Positions 1 to 8,834 of a stretch of DNA of 64,000 nucleotides are shown here, one piece after another. How positions within the stretch are numbered: the stretch's first letter is position 1; each line of letters opens with the position of its first letter. Made by a program: the position numbers and the translations under genes. Under the pieces are notes generated by a model, which did not search any database, was not told where the DNA came from, and saw only the letters and a list, made by a program, of their open reading frames with translations. The stretch is from Rivibacter subsaxonicus (GTDB lineage Bacteria > Pseudomonadota > Gammaproteobacteria > Burkholderiales > Burkholderiaceae_C), in contig NZ_SHKP01000008.1 in the NCBI RefSeq assembly GCF_004217215.1, positions 62,001 through 126,000 on the forward strand, given 5' to 3'.

Positions 1-111
1 CACGCGCTGGTGGCGAGCGTCGCCCAAGCGCAGGCCGACCCAGATGGCGCCGCCGGCCAGCAGGGCGAGGACGAACACGGCGATCAGACCGCGACGAATC
101 CAGGTTTTCAT
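1..111 (-). CDS. N-terminus of a membrane-anchored protein (partial)
   Basis: The ATG is at 109-111 on the minus strand and 37 codons run off the left edge. The peptide has a short basic start (MKTWIRR) and one hydrophobic segment at about residues 8-26, then a polar stretch beginning LGDARHQR. This looks like an uncleaved signal anchor for a periplasmic domain. Membrane-anchored c-type cytochromes of Burkholderiales often start this way, but no haem motif lies inside the window, so that identity is a guess. It follows the CWC/fumarase genes on the same strand, 123 bases after the CWC stop. Confidence 0.5.
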   Translation of the reverse strand, partial: MKTWIRRGLIAVFVLALLAGGAIWVGLRLGDARHQRV

Positions 112-234
112 AAGGGTCGCTCCGGGCGTTGGGCGCGCGCGCCGCCGACCACGACGAAGCCGGCCCGGCGCGGGCCGCAGTGTCAGCCCGCCCGAGCGCC
201 GGGGGCTATCCCCCGCCTGGGTTGGCGAGTTGAT

Positions 235-477
235 TCAGCACGGCTCGCGCGTGGCGCAATCGCGGCACAGGCAGGCTGCACCGCGCTGCGCCGGCGGCAA
301 CACGTCGAGTACGGCCGGCGCGATGCGCAACGAGGCGCACCAGCAGGCCGACTCGAAGCTGCCGCTGGCGGCGGGCGCGCAGCCGTTCGGCCCGCCGCAC
401 ACGGGGCAGGCATAGGCCGGCAGCGGCGCCTTCAGGCCACCACCGCGACCGGGATGTTGGCGATCTTGGCCTGCCAT
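235..477 (-). CDS. Small cysteine-rich CWC family protein
   Basis: This small reading frame ends at TGA 235-237. Its sequence contains ACPVCGGPNGC, then CWC, then CLCRDC, the cysteine spacing of the cysteine-rich CWC family, whose function is unknown. A zinc- or metal-binding role is inferred from the cysteines alone. The start is uncertain. An ATG at 477 gives 80 residues and overlaps the last 46 bases of the fumarase gene in another frame. A CTG at 435 would start it almost exactly at the fumarase stop. Either way it is likely translated with fumarase. The family call rests on the motif; the start is a weak choice. Confidence 0.6.
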   Translation of the reverse strand: MAGQDRQHPGRGGGLKAPLPAYACPVCGGPNGCAPAASGSFESACWCASLRIAPAVLDVLPPAQRGAACLCRDCATREPC

Positions 478-1958
478 TCGGCCGGGCCGGTGTTGTGGAC
501 GCTGGTGCCCGCGGCATCGACCGCCACCGTGACCGGCATGTCGACCACCTCGAACTCGTAGATGGCCTCCATGCCGAGGTCGGCGAAACCGACCACCTTG
601 GCGGTCTTGACCGCCTTGCTCACCAGGTAGGCCGCGCCGCCGACCGCCATCAGGTAGGCGCTCTTGTGCTTCTTGATGGCCTCGATGCCGGTCGGTCCAC
701 GCTCGGCCTTGCCGATCATCGCGATCAGGCCGGTCTGGGCCAGCATCATCTCGGTGAACTTGTCCATCCGCGTCGCGGTGGTCGGGCCGGCCGGGCCCAC
801 CACCTCGTCGCGCACCGGGTCGACCGGGCCGACGTAGTAGATGACGCGGTTGCTGAAGTCCACCGGCAGTTGCTCGCCCTTGGCCAGCATGTCCTGGATG
901 CGCTTGTGGGCGGCGTCGCGGCCGGTCAGCATCTTGCCGTTGAGCAGCAGCGTGTCGCCCGGCTTCCAACTGGCCACCTCGTCGCGGGTCAGCGTGTCGA
1001 GGTTGACGCGCTTGCTCTTGTTGTAGTCGGGCGCCCAGTGCACGTCGGGCCAGAGGTCCAGGCTCGGCGCCTCGAGGTAGCTCGGCCCGGAACCGTCGAG
1101 CACGAAGTGCGCATGGCGCGTCGCGGCGCAGTTCGGGATCATCGCCACCGGCTTGCCGGCGGCGTGGGTCGGGTAGGTCGCGATCTTGACGTCGAGCACC
1201 GTGGTCAGGCCGCCCAGGCCCTGGGCGCCGATGCCGAGCGCGTTGATCTTCTGGTACAGCTCGATGCGCAGTTCCTCGAACTTGTCCTTGGGACCGCGCT
1301 CCAGCAACTCGTGCATGTCGATGTCTTCCATCAAGGCTTCCTTGGCCAGCAGCATCGCCTTCTCGGCGGTGCCGCCGATGCCGATGCCGAGCATGCCCGG
1401 CGGGCACCAGCCGGCGCCCATCGTCGGCACCGTCTTCAGCACCCAGTCGACCAGCGAATCGCTCGGATTCATCATCACGAACTTGCTCTTGTTCTCCGAG
1501 CCGCCGCCCTTGGCGGCGACCGTCACGTCGACCGTGCTGCCCGGCACCACGTTCATGTGGATCACCGCCGGCGTGTTGTCGCCGGTGTTCTTGCGGGCGA
1601 AATGCGGGTCGGCCACGATGCTGGCGCGCAGCTTGTTGTCGGCGAAGTTGTAGGCCCGGCGCACGCCCTCGTTGGCGGCGTCCTCGATCGAGCCCGGGAA
1701 GCCCTCCCAGCGCACGTCCATGCCGATCTTGAGGAAGACGTTGACGATGCCGGTGTCCTGGCAGACCGGCCGTTTGCCCTCGGCGCTCATGCGGCTGTTG
1801 GTGAGGATCTGCGCGATCGCGTCCTTCGCCGCCGGGCTCTGCTCGCGCTCGTAGGCGCGGGCCAGGTGGGCGATGTAGTCGGCCGGGTGGTAGTAGCTGA
1901 TGTACTGCAGCGCGGCGGCAATGGATTCGACGAAGTCGGCGTAGCGGATGGTGCTCAT
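432..1958 (-). CDS. fumA: Fumarate hydratase, class I (4Fe-4S)
   Basis: Converts fumarate to L-malate in the TCA cycle, in the cytoplasm. The protein is 508 residues, the usual length for single-chain class I fumarases. Cysteines expected to hold the oxygen-sensitive [4Fe-4S] cluster are seen at C66 (VCQDTG), C185 (GWCPPG) and C277 (PNCAATR). The N-terminal half is the alpha-type catalytic domain and the C-terminal part the beta-type domain. The start MSTIRYADF at 1958 is preferred over longer in-frame extensions because these lack family character. It is divergent from the Mrp antiporter operon with about 114 bases between starts, and the small CWC gene follows with overlap. Confidence 0.95.
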   Translation of the reverse strand: MSTIRYADFVESIAAALQYISYYHPADYIAHLARAYEREQSPAAKDAIAQILTNSRMSAEGKRPVCQDTGIVNVFLKIGMDVRWEGFPGSIEDAANEGVRRAYNFADNKLRASIVADPHFARKNTGDNTPAVIHMNVVPGSTVDVTVAAKGGGSENKSKFVMMNPSDSLVDWVLKTVPTMGAGWCPPGMLGIGIGGTAEKAMLLAKEALMEDIDMHELLERGPKDKFEELRIELYQKINALGIGAQGLGGLTTVLDVKIATYPTHAAGKPVAMIPNCAATRHAHFVLDGSGPSYLEAPSLDLWPDVHWAPDYNKSKRVNLDTLTRDEVASWKPGDTLLLNGKMLTGRDAAHKRIQDMLAKGEQLPVDFSNRVIYYVGPVDPVRDEVVGPAGPTTATRMDKFTEMMLAQTGLIAMIGKAERGPTGIEAIKKHKSAYLMAVGGAAYLVSKAVKTAKVVGFADLGMEAIYEFEVVDMPVTVAVDAAGTSVHNTGPAEWQAKIANIPVAVVA

Positions 1959-2072
1959 GGCGGGACGCCGGCGCGGCGTGTGGCTGGAGGACAGGGGAAA
2001 CCAGAAGTTTAGCCAGCCCCGCGCGGCAGCGGGCATCATCGCGGCCAAGCCACCGATGCCCGCGCTGCCTGA

Positions 2073-4901
2073 ATGACCGAACTGTTGTTGCCGCTCGTCG
2101 TCCTGTTGCCGTTGCTGCCGGGCGTGCTGCTCACGGCATGGGCCGGTCGCAGGCGGGTGGCGGGTGCGCTGCCGGCGTGGATCGCCGCGGCGGTGACGCT
2201 GGCGGCGCTGGCGATCCTGCTGTCGCTCGCCCCCGAGGTCTTTGCGGGCCGCACGCTGCTCGCGCACCGGGACTGGGTGCCGGAGCTCGGCCTGAGCTTC
2301 GGCCTACGCCTGGACGGACTGGCACTGCTGTTCGGCCTGCTGATCACCGGCATCGGTGCGCTCGTGGTGCTCTACGGCCAGTACTACCTGGGCCCGGACG
2401 ATCCGCGCGGCAAGTTCTACGCGCTGCTGATGCTGTTCATGGCGGCGATGCTCGGCGTCGTGCTGGCCGACAACCTGCTCCTGCTGGTCGTGTTCTGGGA
2501 GCTGACCAGCATCAGCTCCTTCCTGCTGGTGGGCTACTGGGGCCACAAGGCCGAGGCGCGCGCCGGCGCGCGCATGGCGCTCGCGGTCACCGGCGGCGGC
2601 GGCCTCGCACTGCTCGCCGGCGTGGTGCTGCTGGGCCAGATCGGCGGCAGCTACGAGCTCTCGGAGCTGCTCGGCCGCGGCGACGTCGTGCGTGCGCACC
2701 CGCTGTACCCGGCCGCGCTGTGCCTGATCCTGCTCGGCTGCTTCACCAAGAGCGCGCAGTGGCCGTTCCACTTCTGGCTGCCCGAAGCGATGGCGGCGCC
2801 GACGCCCGCGTCGGCCTACCTGCACTCGGCGACGATGGTCAAGGCCGGCGTGTTCCTCATCGCGCGGCTGTATCCGGTGCTCGGCGGCAGCCTGCTGTTC
2901 GAGGTGATCGTCGCCGGCACCGGCCTGCTGACGCTGGCCTTCGCCGCCTACATCGCGGTCTACCGCCACGACCTCAAGGGCCTGCTGGCCTACTCGACGA
3001 TCAGCCATCTGGGCCTGATCGTCTTCCTGCTCGGCCTGGATTCGCCGCTGTCGGCGGTGGCGGCGGTGTTCCACGTCATCAACCACGCGACCTTCAAGGC
3101 CAGCCTGTTCATGACCGCCGGCATCATCGACCACGAGACCGGCACCCGCGACATGCGCCAGCTCTCGGGGCTGTTGAGGTACATGCCCTGGACTGCGACG
3201 CTGGCGATGGTGGCGGCGGCCTCGATGGCCGGCGTGCCGCTGTTCAACGGCTTCCTGTCCAAGGAAATGTTCTTCGCCGAGGCACTAGCCGCGGTCCATG
3301 CGGGCTGGGGCTGGATCGTGCCGGTGGTGGCCACCTTCGCCGGGGCCTGCTCGGTGGCCTACTCGGCGCGCTTCGTGCACGACGTGTTCTTCAACGGCGA
3401 GCTGGGCGATCTGCCCAGGCCGCATCCGCACGAACCTCCGTTGTTCATGAAGCTGCCGGTGGCGTTGCTGGTCGGCCTGTGCATCCTGGTCGGGGTGCTG
3501 CCGGCGCTGACGGTCGGTCCGCTGGTGCAGGTAGCGGCCGACGCCGTGCTCGGCGCGCCGGCACCGCGGGTGCGCCTGGCGCTCTGGCACGGCTTCAACC
3601 TGCCGCTGGTGATGAGCCTGATCGCCACCGTCAGCGGCCTTGCGCTGTACTGGGCGCTGCAGCGCCGTTTCGATCTCCATCTGCACCATCCGCGTGGGCT
3701 CACCGGCCGGCTGTTGTTCACGCACGCGGTCGATCACCTGTTCGGCCTGGCCGGGCGTGTCACCGCACGCCTCGAGAACGGCTCGCTGCAGCGCTACGCG
3801 GCCCTGATGCTGGCGGCGGCACTCGTCGTCGGCGGCTGGCCGCTGCTCGGCGCCGACCTGGGCACCGGCGCTCGCGCGCTGACGCCGGTCACGCCGCTGG
3901 CGCTGGCGCTGTGGCTGCTGCTCCTGGCGTGCGGCGCGGCGCTGCTGCGCTGGCACCGACAGCGCTTCACCGCGGTGGTGCTGGTCGGCGTGATCGGGCT
4001 CGTCGCGGCGCTGGCCTTTGCCAGCCTGTCGGCGCCCGACCTGGCGCTGACCCAGCTCGCGGTCGAGGTGATTTCCGCGGTGCTGCTGATGCTCGGCCTG
4101 GCCCTGCTGCCGACGGTCGCGCCGCGCGAATCGAGTGCGCTGCGCCGCACTCGCGACGCGCTGCTGGCGCTGGCCGGCGGCGGCGCCATCGGCTGGCTCG
4201 CCTGGCTGGTGATGACGCGCGAGCACGACTCGATCTCCTGGTTCTTCCTGCAGAACGCACTGCCACAGGGTGGCGGCAACAACGTGGTCAACGTGATCCT
4301 GGTCGACTTCCGCGGCTTCGACACCTTCGGCGAGATCACGGTGCTGGCGATCGCCGGCATCGGCGCGCTGGCGATGCTCGACGGGCTGCGACTGCGCCGA
4401 CCTGCGCTCGACGAGGCGAACCGGCCATGGCGCTTCGCGACCCATCCGCTGCTGCTGCGCGCGCTGGCGCGGCTGGTGCTGCCGCTGGCACTGGTGTTCT
4501 CGCTGCACCTGTTCTGGCGTGGCCACAACCTCCCCGGCGGCGGCTTCGTCGCCGGCCTGATCACCGCGGCGGCGCTGGTGCTGCAGTACATGGCGCTCGG
4601 CCAGGCGCGGGCGGACGCCATCCTGCACGCCGCCGGCGGGCGCCGCTTCACCGCCTGGGTCGGCAGCGGGCTGCTGGTGGCCGCGCTGACCGGAGCCGGC
4701 GCGATGGCCTTCGGCGAACCCTTCCTGACCAGCGCCTTCGGCCATCCGGTGGTGCCGCTGCTGGGCGAACTGGCGCTGGCCAGCGCGGCGCTGTTCGACC
4801 TGGGCGTCTATCTGACCGTGGTCGGGGCGACGCTGCTGGCGCTGTCGGTGCTCGGCGCGGTCAGCAGGACGCCGGCGACGATGGAGGCCAGCGCCAGATG
4901 A
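2073..4901 (+). CDS. mnhA: Mrp/Mnh cation/proton antiporter, fused subunits A and B
   Basis: Largest subunit of the multi-subunit Na+(K+)/H+ antiporter of the inner membrane, related to NuoL of complex I. The 942-residue protein has many membrane segments. It begins with a NADH-dehydrogenase-like N-terminal region, then the proton-translocation domain (about residues 130-410, with FTKSAQWPFHFWLPEAM and AYSTISHLGLI), then the MnhA C-terminal region with the VDFRGFDTFGE motif. The last ~130 residues (FWRGHNLPGGGF) are the MnhB domain. This A-B fusion is known from group 2 Mrp systems such as Pha/Sha, and no separate mnhB follows. The stop overlaps the mnhC start as ATGA. Confidence 0.95.
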   Translation: MTELLLPLVVLLPLLPGVLLTAWAGRRRVAGALPAWIAAAVTLAALAILLSLAPEVFAGRTLLAHRDWVPELGLSFGLRLDGLALLFGLLITGIGALVVLYGQYYLGPDDPRGKFYALLMLFMAAMLGVVLADNLLLLVVFWELTSISSFLLVGYWGHKAEARAGARMALAVTGGGGLALLAGVVLLGQIGGSYELSELLGRGDVVRAHPLYPAALCLILLGCFTKSAQWPFHFWLPEAMAAPTPASAYLHSATMVKAGVFLIARLYPVLGGSLLFEVIVAGTGLLTLAFAAYIAVYRHDLKGLLAYSTISHLGLIVFLLGLDSPLSAVAAVFHVINHATFKASLFMTAGIIDHETGTRDMRQLSGLLRYMPWTATLAMVAAASMAGVPLFNGFLSKEMFFAEALAAVHAGWGWIVPVVATFAGACSVAYSARFVHDVFFNGELGDLPRPHPHEPPLFMKLPVALLVGLCILVGVLPALTVGPLVQVAADAVLGAPAPRVRLALWHGFNLPLVMSLIATVSGLALYWALQRRFDLHLHHPRGLTGRLLFTHAVDHLFGLAGRVTARLENGSLQRYAALMLAAALVVGGWPLLGADLGTGARALTPVTPLALALWLLLLACGAALLRWHRQRFTAVVLVGVIGLVAALAFASLSAPDLALTQLAVEVISAVLLMLGLALLPTVAPRESSALRRTRDALLALAGGGAIGWLAWLVMTREHDSISWFFLQNALPQGGGNNVVNVILVDFRGFDTFGEITVLAIAGIGALAMLDGLRLRRPALDEANRPWRFATHPLLLRALARLVLPLALVFSLHLFWRGHNLPGGGFVAGLITAAALVLQYMALGQARADAILHAAGGRRFTAWVGSGLLVAALTGAGAMAFGEPFLTSAFGHPVVPLLGELALASAALFDLGVYLTVVGATLLALSVLGAVSRTPATMEASAR

Positions 4902-5236
4902 GCCTCGAGTTCCTCATCGCCACCGGCATCGGCTGGGTCAGTGCCTGCGGCATCTACCTGTTGCTGCGCGGGCGCAGCTTCAGCGTCGTGCTCGGCCTCA
5001 CGCTGCTCGGCTACGCGGTCAACGTCTTCATCTTCGCGATGGGGCGGCTGTGGCTCGACGCGGCGCCGATCGTCGGCGCCGGCGCGCGCATGGCCGACCC
5101 GCTGCCACAGGCGCTGGTGCTGACCGCGATCGTGATCGGCTTCGCGACCACCGGCTTCCTGATCGAGCTGGCGCTGCGCGCCCGCCACGAAACCGGCACC
5201 GACCAGGTCGACGGCCACGAGGAGGGGCCTCGATGA
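4898..5236 (+). CDS. mnhC: Mrp/Mnh antiporter subunit C
   Basis: Small membrane subunit of 112 residues with three hydrophobic segments, related to NuoK of complex I. The sequence has the LLRGRSFSVVLGL and LPQALVLTAIVIGFA stretches typical of MnhC. The ATG at 4898 overlaps the mnhA stop and its own stop overlaps the mnhD start, so translation is probably coupled through the operon. Confidence 0.93.
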   Translation: MSLEFLIATGIGWVSACGIYLLLRGRSFSVVLGLTLLGYAVNVFIFAMGRLWLDAAPIVGAGARMADPLPQALVLTAIVIGFATTGFLIELALRARHETGTDQVDGHEEGPR

Positions 5237-6834
5237 GCGGCGCCCTGGCCAACCACCTGCCGGTCGTGCCGGTGCTGCTGCCGGCCTTCACCGCGATCGC
5301 GCTGCTGCTGCTCGGCGACCACGGCGGTACGCCGCAGGGTGGCCACGGCCACCGCCGGCTGCGCTGGGCGCGCTGGCTGTCGCTGGCCTCGGTGACGCTC
5401 GGCCTGCTGGTCGCTGTGCAACTGGCGCGCGCGGCCGCCGCCGGCGAGCTGATGGCCTACCCGCTCGGCCACTGGCCGGCACCCTTCGGCATCGTGCTGG
5501 TGGTCGACCGGCTCGCCGCCTGGATGCTGGTGCTGAGCGCCTGCGTCGCGCTGCCGGTGCTGCTCTACGCGAGCGGCGGCTGGGATGCGCACGGGCGCCA
5601 CTTCCACGCGCTGTTCCAGTTCCAGCTGATGGGGCTCAACGGCGCCTTCCTGACCGGCGACCTGTTCAACCTCTTCGTCTTTTTCGAGGTGCTGCTGATC
5701 GCCTCCTACGTGCTGCTGCTGCACGGCCAGGGGCGCGAGCGCTTCCGGGTCGGCATCGCCTACGTCGCGCTCAACCTGCTCGGCTCGGCGCTGTTCCTGG
5801 TCGGTGCCGCGCTGGTCTATGCCAGCACCGGCACGCTCAACTTCGCGGAGCTGGCGTTGCGCGTGCCGCAGCTCGGCGCGGCCGACGCGGCGCTGCTGCA
5901 GGTGGCTGCCGGCGTGCTGCTGGTGGTGTTCGGCTTCAAGGCGGCGCTGGTGCCGCTCGGCCTGTGGCTGCCGGCCACCTATGCCGCGGCCTGTGCGCCG
6001 GTGGCCGCGCTGTTCTCGATCATGACCAAGGTCGGCGTCTACGCGATCCTGCGCTTTCACGGTGTGATCCTCGGTCCGGAGGCCGGTGCCAGCGCGCTGC
6101 TGATGCAGCCCTGGCTGCTGCCGCTGGCGCTGGCCACCAGCGTGCTCGGCGTGCTGGGCGCGCTCGCGGCGCACACGCTGCCGCGCCTGGTGGCGTGGCT
6201 GACCGTGGTCTCGGTCGGCACCATCCTGGCCGCGCTCGGCCTGTTCAGTGCTGCGGCCTGGTCGGCCACGCTGTACTACCTGGCGCACAGCACGCTGGTG
6301 ATTGCTGGCCTGTTCATGCTGGTCGAACTGGTGGCCGCACAGCGTGGCGACGCCGCCGAGCGGCTGGTGCCGGGCTCGGCGGTGGCGCAGCCGGCACTGC
6401 TCGGGCTGCTGATGCTGATGGCCGCCGGCTCGGTGGCCGGGCTTCCCCCGCTGCCGGGCTTCATCGGCAAGCTGATGCTGCTGCAGTCGGCCAGCGGCCA
6501 TCCGTGGCAGGTCGCGGTGTGGAGCGTGGTGCTGGGCGTCGGCTTCCTCACGCTGCTAGGCCTGGCCCGAGCCGGCAGCATCCTGTTCTGGAGCGTGGGC
6601 GGCGAGCCGGTGGCGGCCTCGGCCGGTGCCAGTCCGCGCCTGCTGATGGCGACGATCGCGCCGCTGCTGGCCGGCGTGGCGCTGAGCTTCTGCGCCGAAC
6701 CGCTGAAACGCTACACCGACGCCACCGCGCTGCAACTGCTCGACCGCGAGGCCTACGGCCGGGCCGTGCTCGGCACGGCACCGGCGCCGACGCTGCGGCC
6801 CTACCGCGGGGAACCGGCGGGAGCAGGTCGATGA
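5233..6834 (+). CDS. mnhD: Mrp/Mnh antiporter subunit D
   Basis: Second large proton-translocating subunit, homologous to NuoM/NuoN. It has 533 residues, polytopic throughout, with the conserved NLFVFFEVLLIASY region near residue 150 and FGFKAALVPLGLWLPATYA near residue 235, which carries the buried lysine expected in this family. It starts at ATG 5233 inside the mnhC stop and overlaps mnhE by ATGA at its end. All Mrp subunits are normally needed for activity, which fits this tight translational coupling. Confidence 0.94.
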   Translation: MSGALANHLPVVPVLLPAFTAIALLLLGDHGGTPQGGHGHRRLRWARWLSLASVTLGLLVAVQLARAAAAGELMAYPLGHWPAPFGIVLVVDRLAAWMLVLSACVALPVLLYASGGWDAHGRHFHALFQFQLMGLNGAFLTGDLFNLFVFFEVLLIASYVLLLHGQGRERFRVGIAYVALNLLGSALFLVGAALVYASTGTLNFAELALRVPQLGAADAALLQVAAGVLLVVFGFKAALVPLGLWLPATYAAACAPVAALFSIMTKVGVYAILRFHGVILGPEAGASALLMQPWLLPLALATSVLGVLGALAAHTLPRLVAWLTVVSVGTILAALGLFSAAAWSATLYYLAHSTLVIAGLFMLVELVAAQRGDAAERLVPGSAVAQPALLGLLMLMAAGSVAGLPPLPGFIGKLMLLQSASGHPWQVAVWSVVLGVGFLTLLGLARAGSILFWSVGGEPVAASAGASPRLLMATIAPLLAGVALSFCAEPLKRYTDATALQLLDREAYGRAVLGTAPAPTLRPYRGEPAGAGR

Positions 6835-7349
6835 AGGACAAGTCGCGCGGCTGGCTGCCCTATCCGGTGCTGAGCCTGCTCATCGCCGCGATGTGGCTGC
6901 TGCTGCAGCACAGCCTGGCCCTGCCACAGCTGATCACGGCCGCGCTGCTCGGTCTGGTTCTGCCGCGCCTGCTCAGCGGCTTCCTGCCGCAAGGCTCGCC
7001 GCTGCGCCGGTCGGCGCCGCCGTGGCGGCTGGGCTGGGCACTGGTGCGGCTGGTCTCGACCGTGCTGCGCGACATCGTGGTGTCGAACTTCGTGGTCGCG
7101 CGGCTCGTGCTGTCACCGTGGCGCAAACCTCATCCGCAATGGGTCGTCGTGCCGCTGGCGCTGCGCGGCGAGCGCGCGATCAGCCTGCTGGCCACCATCA
7201 TCACCACCACGCCCGGCACCGTGTCCTGCGTGGTCGACGAGGCTCGCCATGCGATCCTCGTCCACGCCCTCGACTGCGAAGACGCCGCCGCGCTGGTGGC
7301 CGAGATCCGCACCCGCTACGAGGCACCGCTGAAGGAGATCTTCGAATGA
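6831..7349 (+). CDS. mnhE: Mrp/Mnh antiporter subunit E
   Basis: 172-residue membrane subunit with two or three N-terminal hydrophobic segments and a soluble C-terminal part. The stretch VVVPLALRGERAISLLATIITTTPGT is the MnhE signature. It has ATGA overlaps with mnhD before it and mnhF after it. It is a subunit of the antiporter complex rather than an independent transporter. Confidence 0.93.
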   Translation: MKDKSRGWLPYPVLSLLIAAMWLLLQHSLALPQLITAALLGLVLPRLLSGFLPQGSPLRRSAPPWRLGWALVRLVSTVLRDIVVSNFVVARLVLSPWRKPHPQWVVVPLALRGERAISLLATIITTTPGTVSCVVDEARHAILVHALDCEDAAALVAEIRTRYEAPLKEIFE

Positions 7350-7615
7350 TCGAATGGGCATTGGGCTTTGCCATGGTCTGCGTGACGCTGGCGCTGCTGC
7401 TCGGCGGCTGGCGCCTGCTGCGCGGGCCCGACGCGACGGACCGTGTGCTGGCGCTCGACACGCTCTACATCAACGTCGTGGCACTCGTGATCCTGCTTGG
7501 CGTACGGTTGCGCTCGGACCTGCTGTTCGAGGCGGCGCTGATCGTCGCGATGCTGGGCTTCGTCTCGACGGTGGCGCTGGCGCGCTACCTGAGTCGCGGC
7601 AACGCCGTGGAGTGA
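7346..7615 (+). CDS. mnhF: Mrp/Mnh antiporter subunit F
   Basis: 89-residue small membrane subunit with three hydrophobic segments and the family features RLLRGPDATDRVLALDTL and EAALIVAMLGFVSTVALAR. Its start overlaps the mnhE stop, and mnhG follows after 10 bases. Confidence 0.93.
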   Translation: MIEWALGFAMVCVTLALLLGGWRLLRGPDATDRVLALDTLYINVVALVILLGVRLRSDLLFEAALIVAMLGFVSTVALARYLSRGNAVE

Positions 7616-7625
7616 GGACGGGACC

Positions 7626-7979
7626 ATGATTGCGAGCACCTTCCTGTTCCTTTTGCTTGGCGGCGAGATCGTCATCGCGCTCTTGCTGGTGCTCGGCGGC
7701 CTGTTCACGCTGATCGGCTCGCTCGGCCTGCTGCGCTTCGAGGATTTCTTCATGCGCCTGCACGCGCCGACCAAGGCCACCACGCTCGGTGTCGGCGGCC
7801 TGCTGCTGGCGAGCCTGATGACGTCCTGGCTCGACGGCCGTTTCGGGCTGGCCGCACTGCTGATCACCCTGTTCCTGTTCCTGAGCGCCCCGGTGTCGGC
7901 CAACCTGATGGCGCAGGCGGCGCTGCATCGGCGCCTGGCGTCGAAGGCGCCATTGCCGGAGTCGCTGGCGCGCGACTGA
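7626..7979 (+). CDS. mnhG: Mrp/Mnh antiporter subunit G
   Basis: 117-residue last subunit of the antiporter operon, with three membrane segments and the MnhG core GLLRFEDFFMRLHAPTKATT. It ends 7 bases before the convergent esterase gene; no hairpin terminator is visible in that gap. The cluster therefore has order AB-C-D-E-F-G, a complete group 2 system. Confidence 0.93.
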   Translation: MIASTFLFLLLGGEIVIALLLVLGGLFTLIGSLGLLRFEDFFMRLHAPTKATTLGVGGLLLASLMTSWLDGRFGLAALLITLFLFLSAPVSANLMAQAALHRRLASKAPLPESLARD

Positions 7980-7986
7980 GGCCGAG

Positions 7987-8826
7987 TCAGTCCGGCAGAT
8001 CGAAGAGCCGGATCACCGTCGGGCCGAAGCGGGCACGCCAGGCGGCCTCGTTGTGTTCGGCTTGCGGCTCCAGCACGAGCTGCTGCCCGCGCGTCGCCGG
8101 CGCCTGCGCGAGCAGGGCCTGCATGCGCCTGACGTCGGTGATCGGCTCGCTGCCCTCGCGTCCGCCCATGGTGAGCTCGACCCGCGCCGTGGCCGGCAGC
8201 GGATGCTCGCGCACGTAGTCGTAGATCGCCGGCGCGACCCAGTAGGCTGGCGAGAACACACCCGCCTTGCCAAAGACCTGCGGGTGACGGTGGATCGCGT
8301 AGTGCGAGATCAGGCCGCCGAGCGAACTGCCGATGATCGCGGTCGACGCCGGCTCGGGGCGCGTGCGGTAGCGCGCGTCGATGAAGGGCTTGACGACCTC
8401 GACCACGAAGTCGAGGTAGGCCTCGCCCTCGCCGCGGCCGAAGCGTGGGTGGTCCCAAGGGTTCAGCTCGGTCGTGCGCCTGTCGCCGCCGTGGTCGATG
8501 CCGACCACGATGGCCTCGAAGCCCTTGCTGCGCGCCAGCTCGTCCAGCGTCTCATCGACGCCCCATTCACCGGCGAAGGAGGTGGCGGCGTCGAACAGGT
8601 TCTGCCCGTCGTGCATGTAGATCACGGGGTAGCGCCGTTGACCCTGCGCATACGACGGTGGCAGGTAGATGCGCAGCGTGCGATCGCGGCCGAGCGGGGC
8701 GATCCTCAGCGGCGGCGCGAGCACGCTGACGCCGGGTCGGGCCGAGGGGCTGTCGCCGGCGGAAGCCGGCGCAACACCGGCGCAGACCAGCAGCGCGATC
8801 AGCGCGTTCGCGGCGAGGGCGCGCAA
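7987..8826 (-). CDS. Secreted esterase, alpha/beta-hydrolase fold (Esterase D/Fes-like)
   Basis: 279 residues with a clear signal peptide (residues 1 to about 23, ending ASA) and a putative-esterase domain. The nucleophile serine sits in GSSLGG, and YMHDGQNLFD and HNEAAWR near the ends match the family, so the histidine is probably in the latter. Relatives hydrolyse carboxyl esters such as siderophore or acyl esters; the substrate here cannot be told. Export to the periplasm is expected. The UPF0114 gene is 8 bases upstream on the same strand, so the two are probably co-transcribed. Confidence 0.8.
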   Translation of the reverse strand: MRALAANALIALLVCAGVAPASAGDSPSARPGVSVLAPPLRIAPLGRDRTLRIYLPPSYAQGQRRYPVIYMHDGQNLFDAATSFAGEWGVDETLDELARSKGFEAIVVGIDHGGDRRTTELNPWDHPRFGRGEGEAYLDFVVEVVKPFIDARYRTRPEPASTAIIGSSLGGLISHYAIHRHPQVFGKAGVFSPAYWVAPAIYDYVREHPLPATARVELTMGGREGSEPITDVRRMQALLAQAPATRGQQLVLEPQAEHNEAAWRARFGPTVIRLFDLPD

Positions 8827-8834
8827 GGCCCCGC

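Noticed and set aside
199-216. CGGGGGCTATCCCCCG hairpin after the CWC gene as a terminator
   Set aside because: Six base pairs with a 4-base loop but no U-tract on the minus strand.
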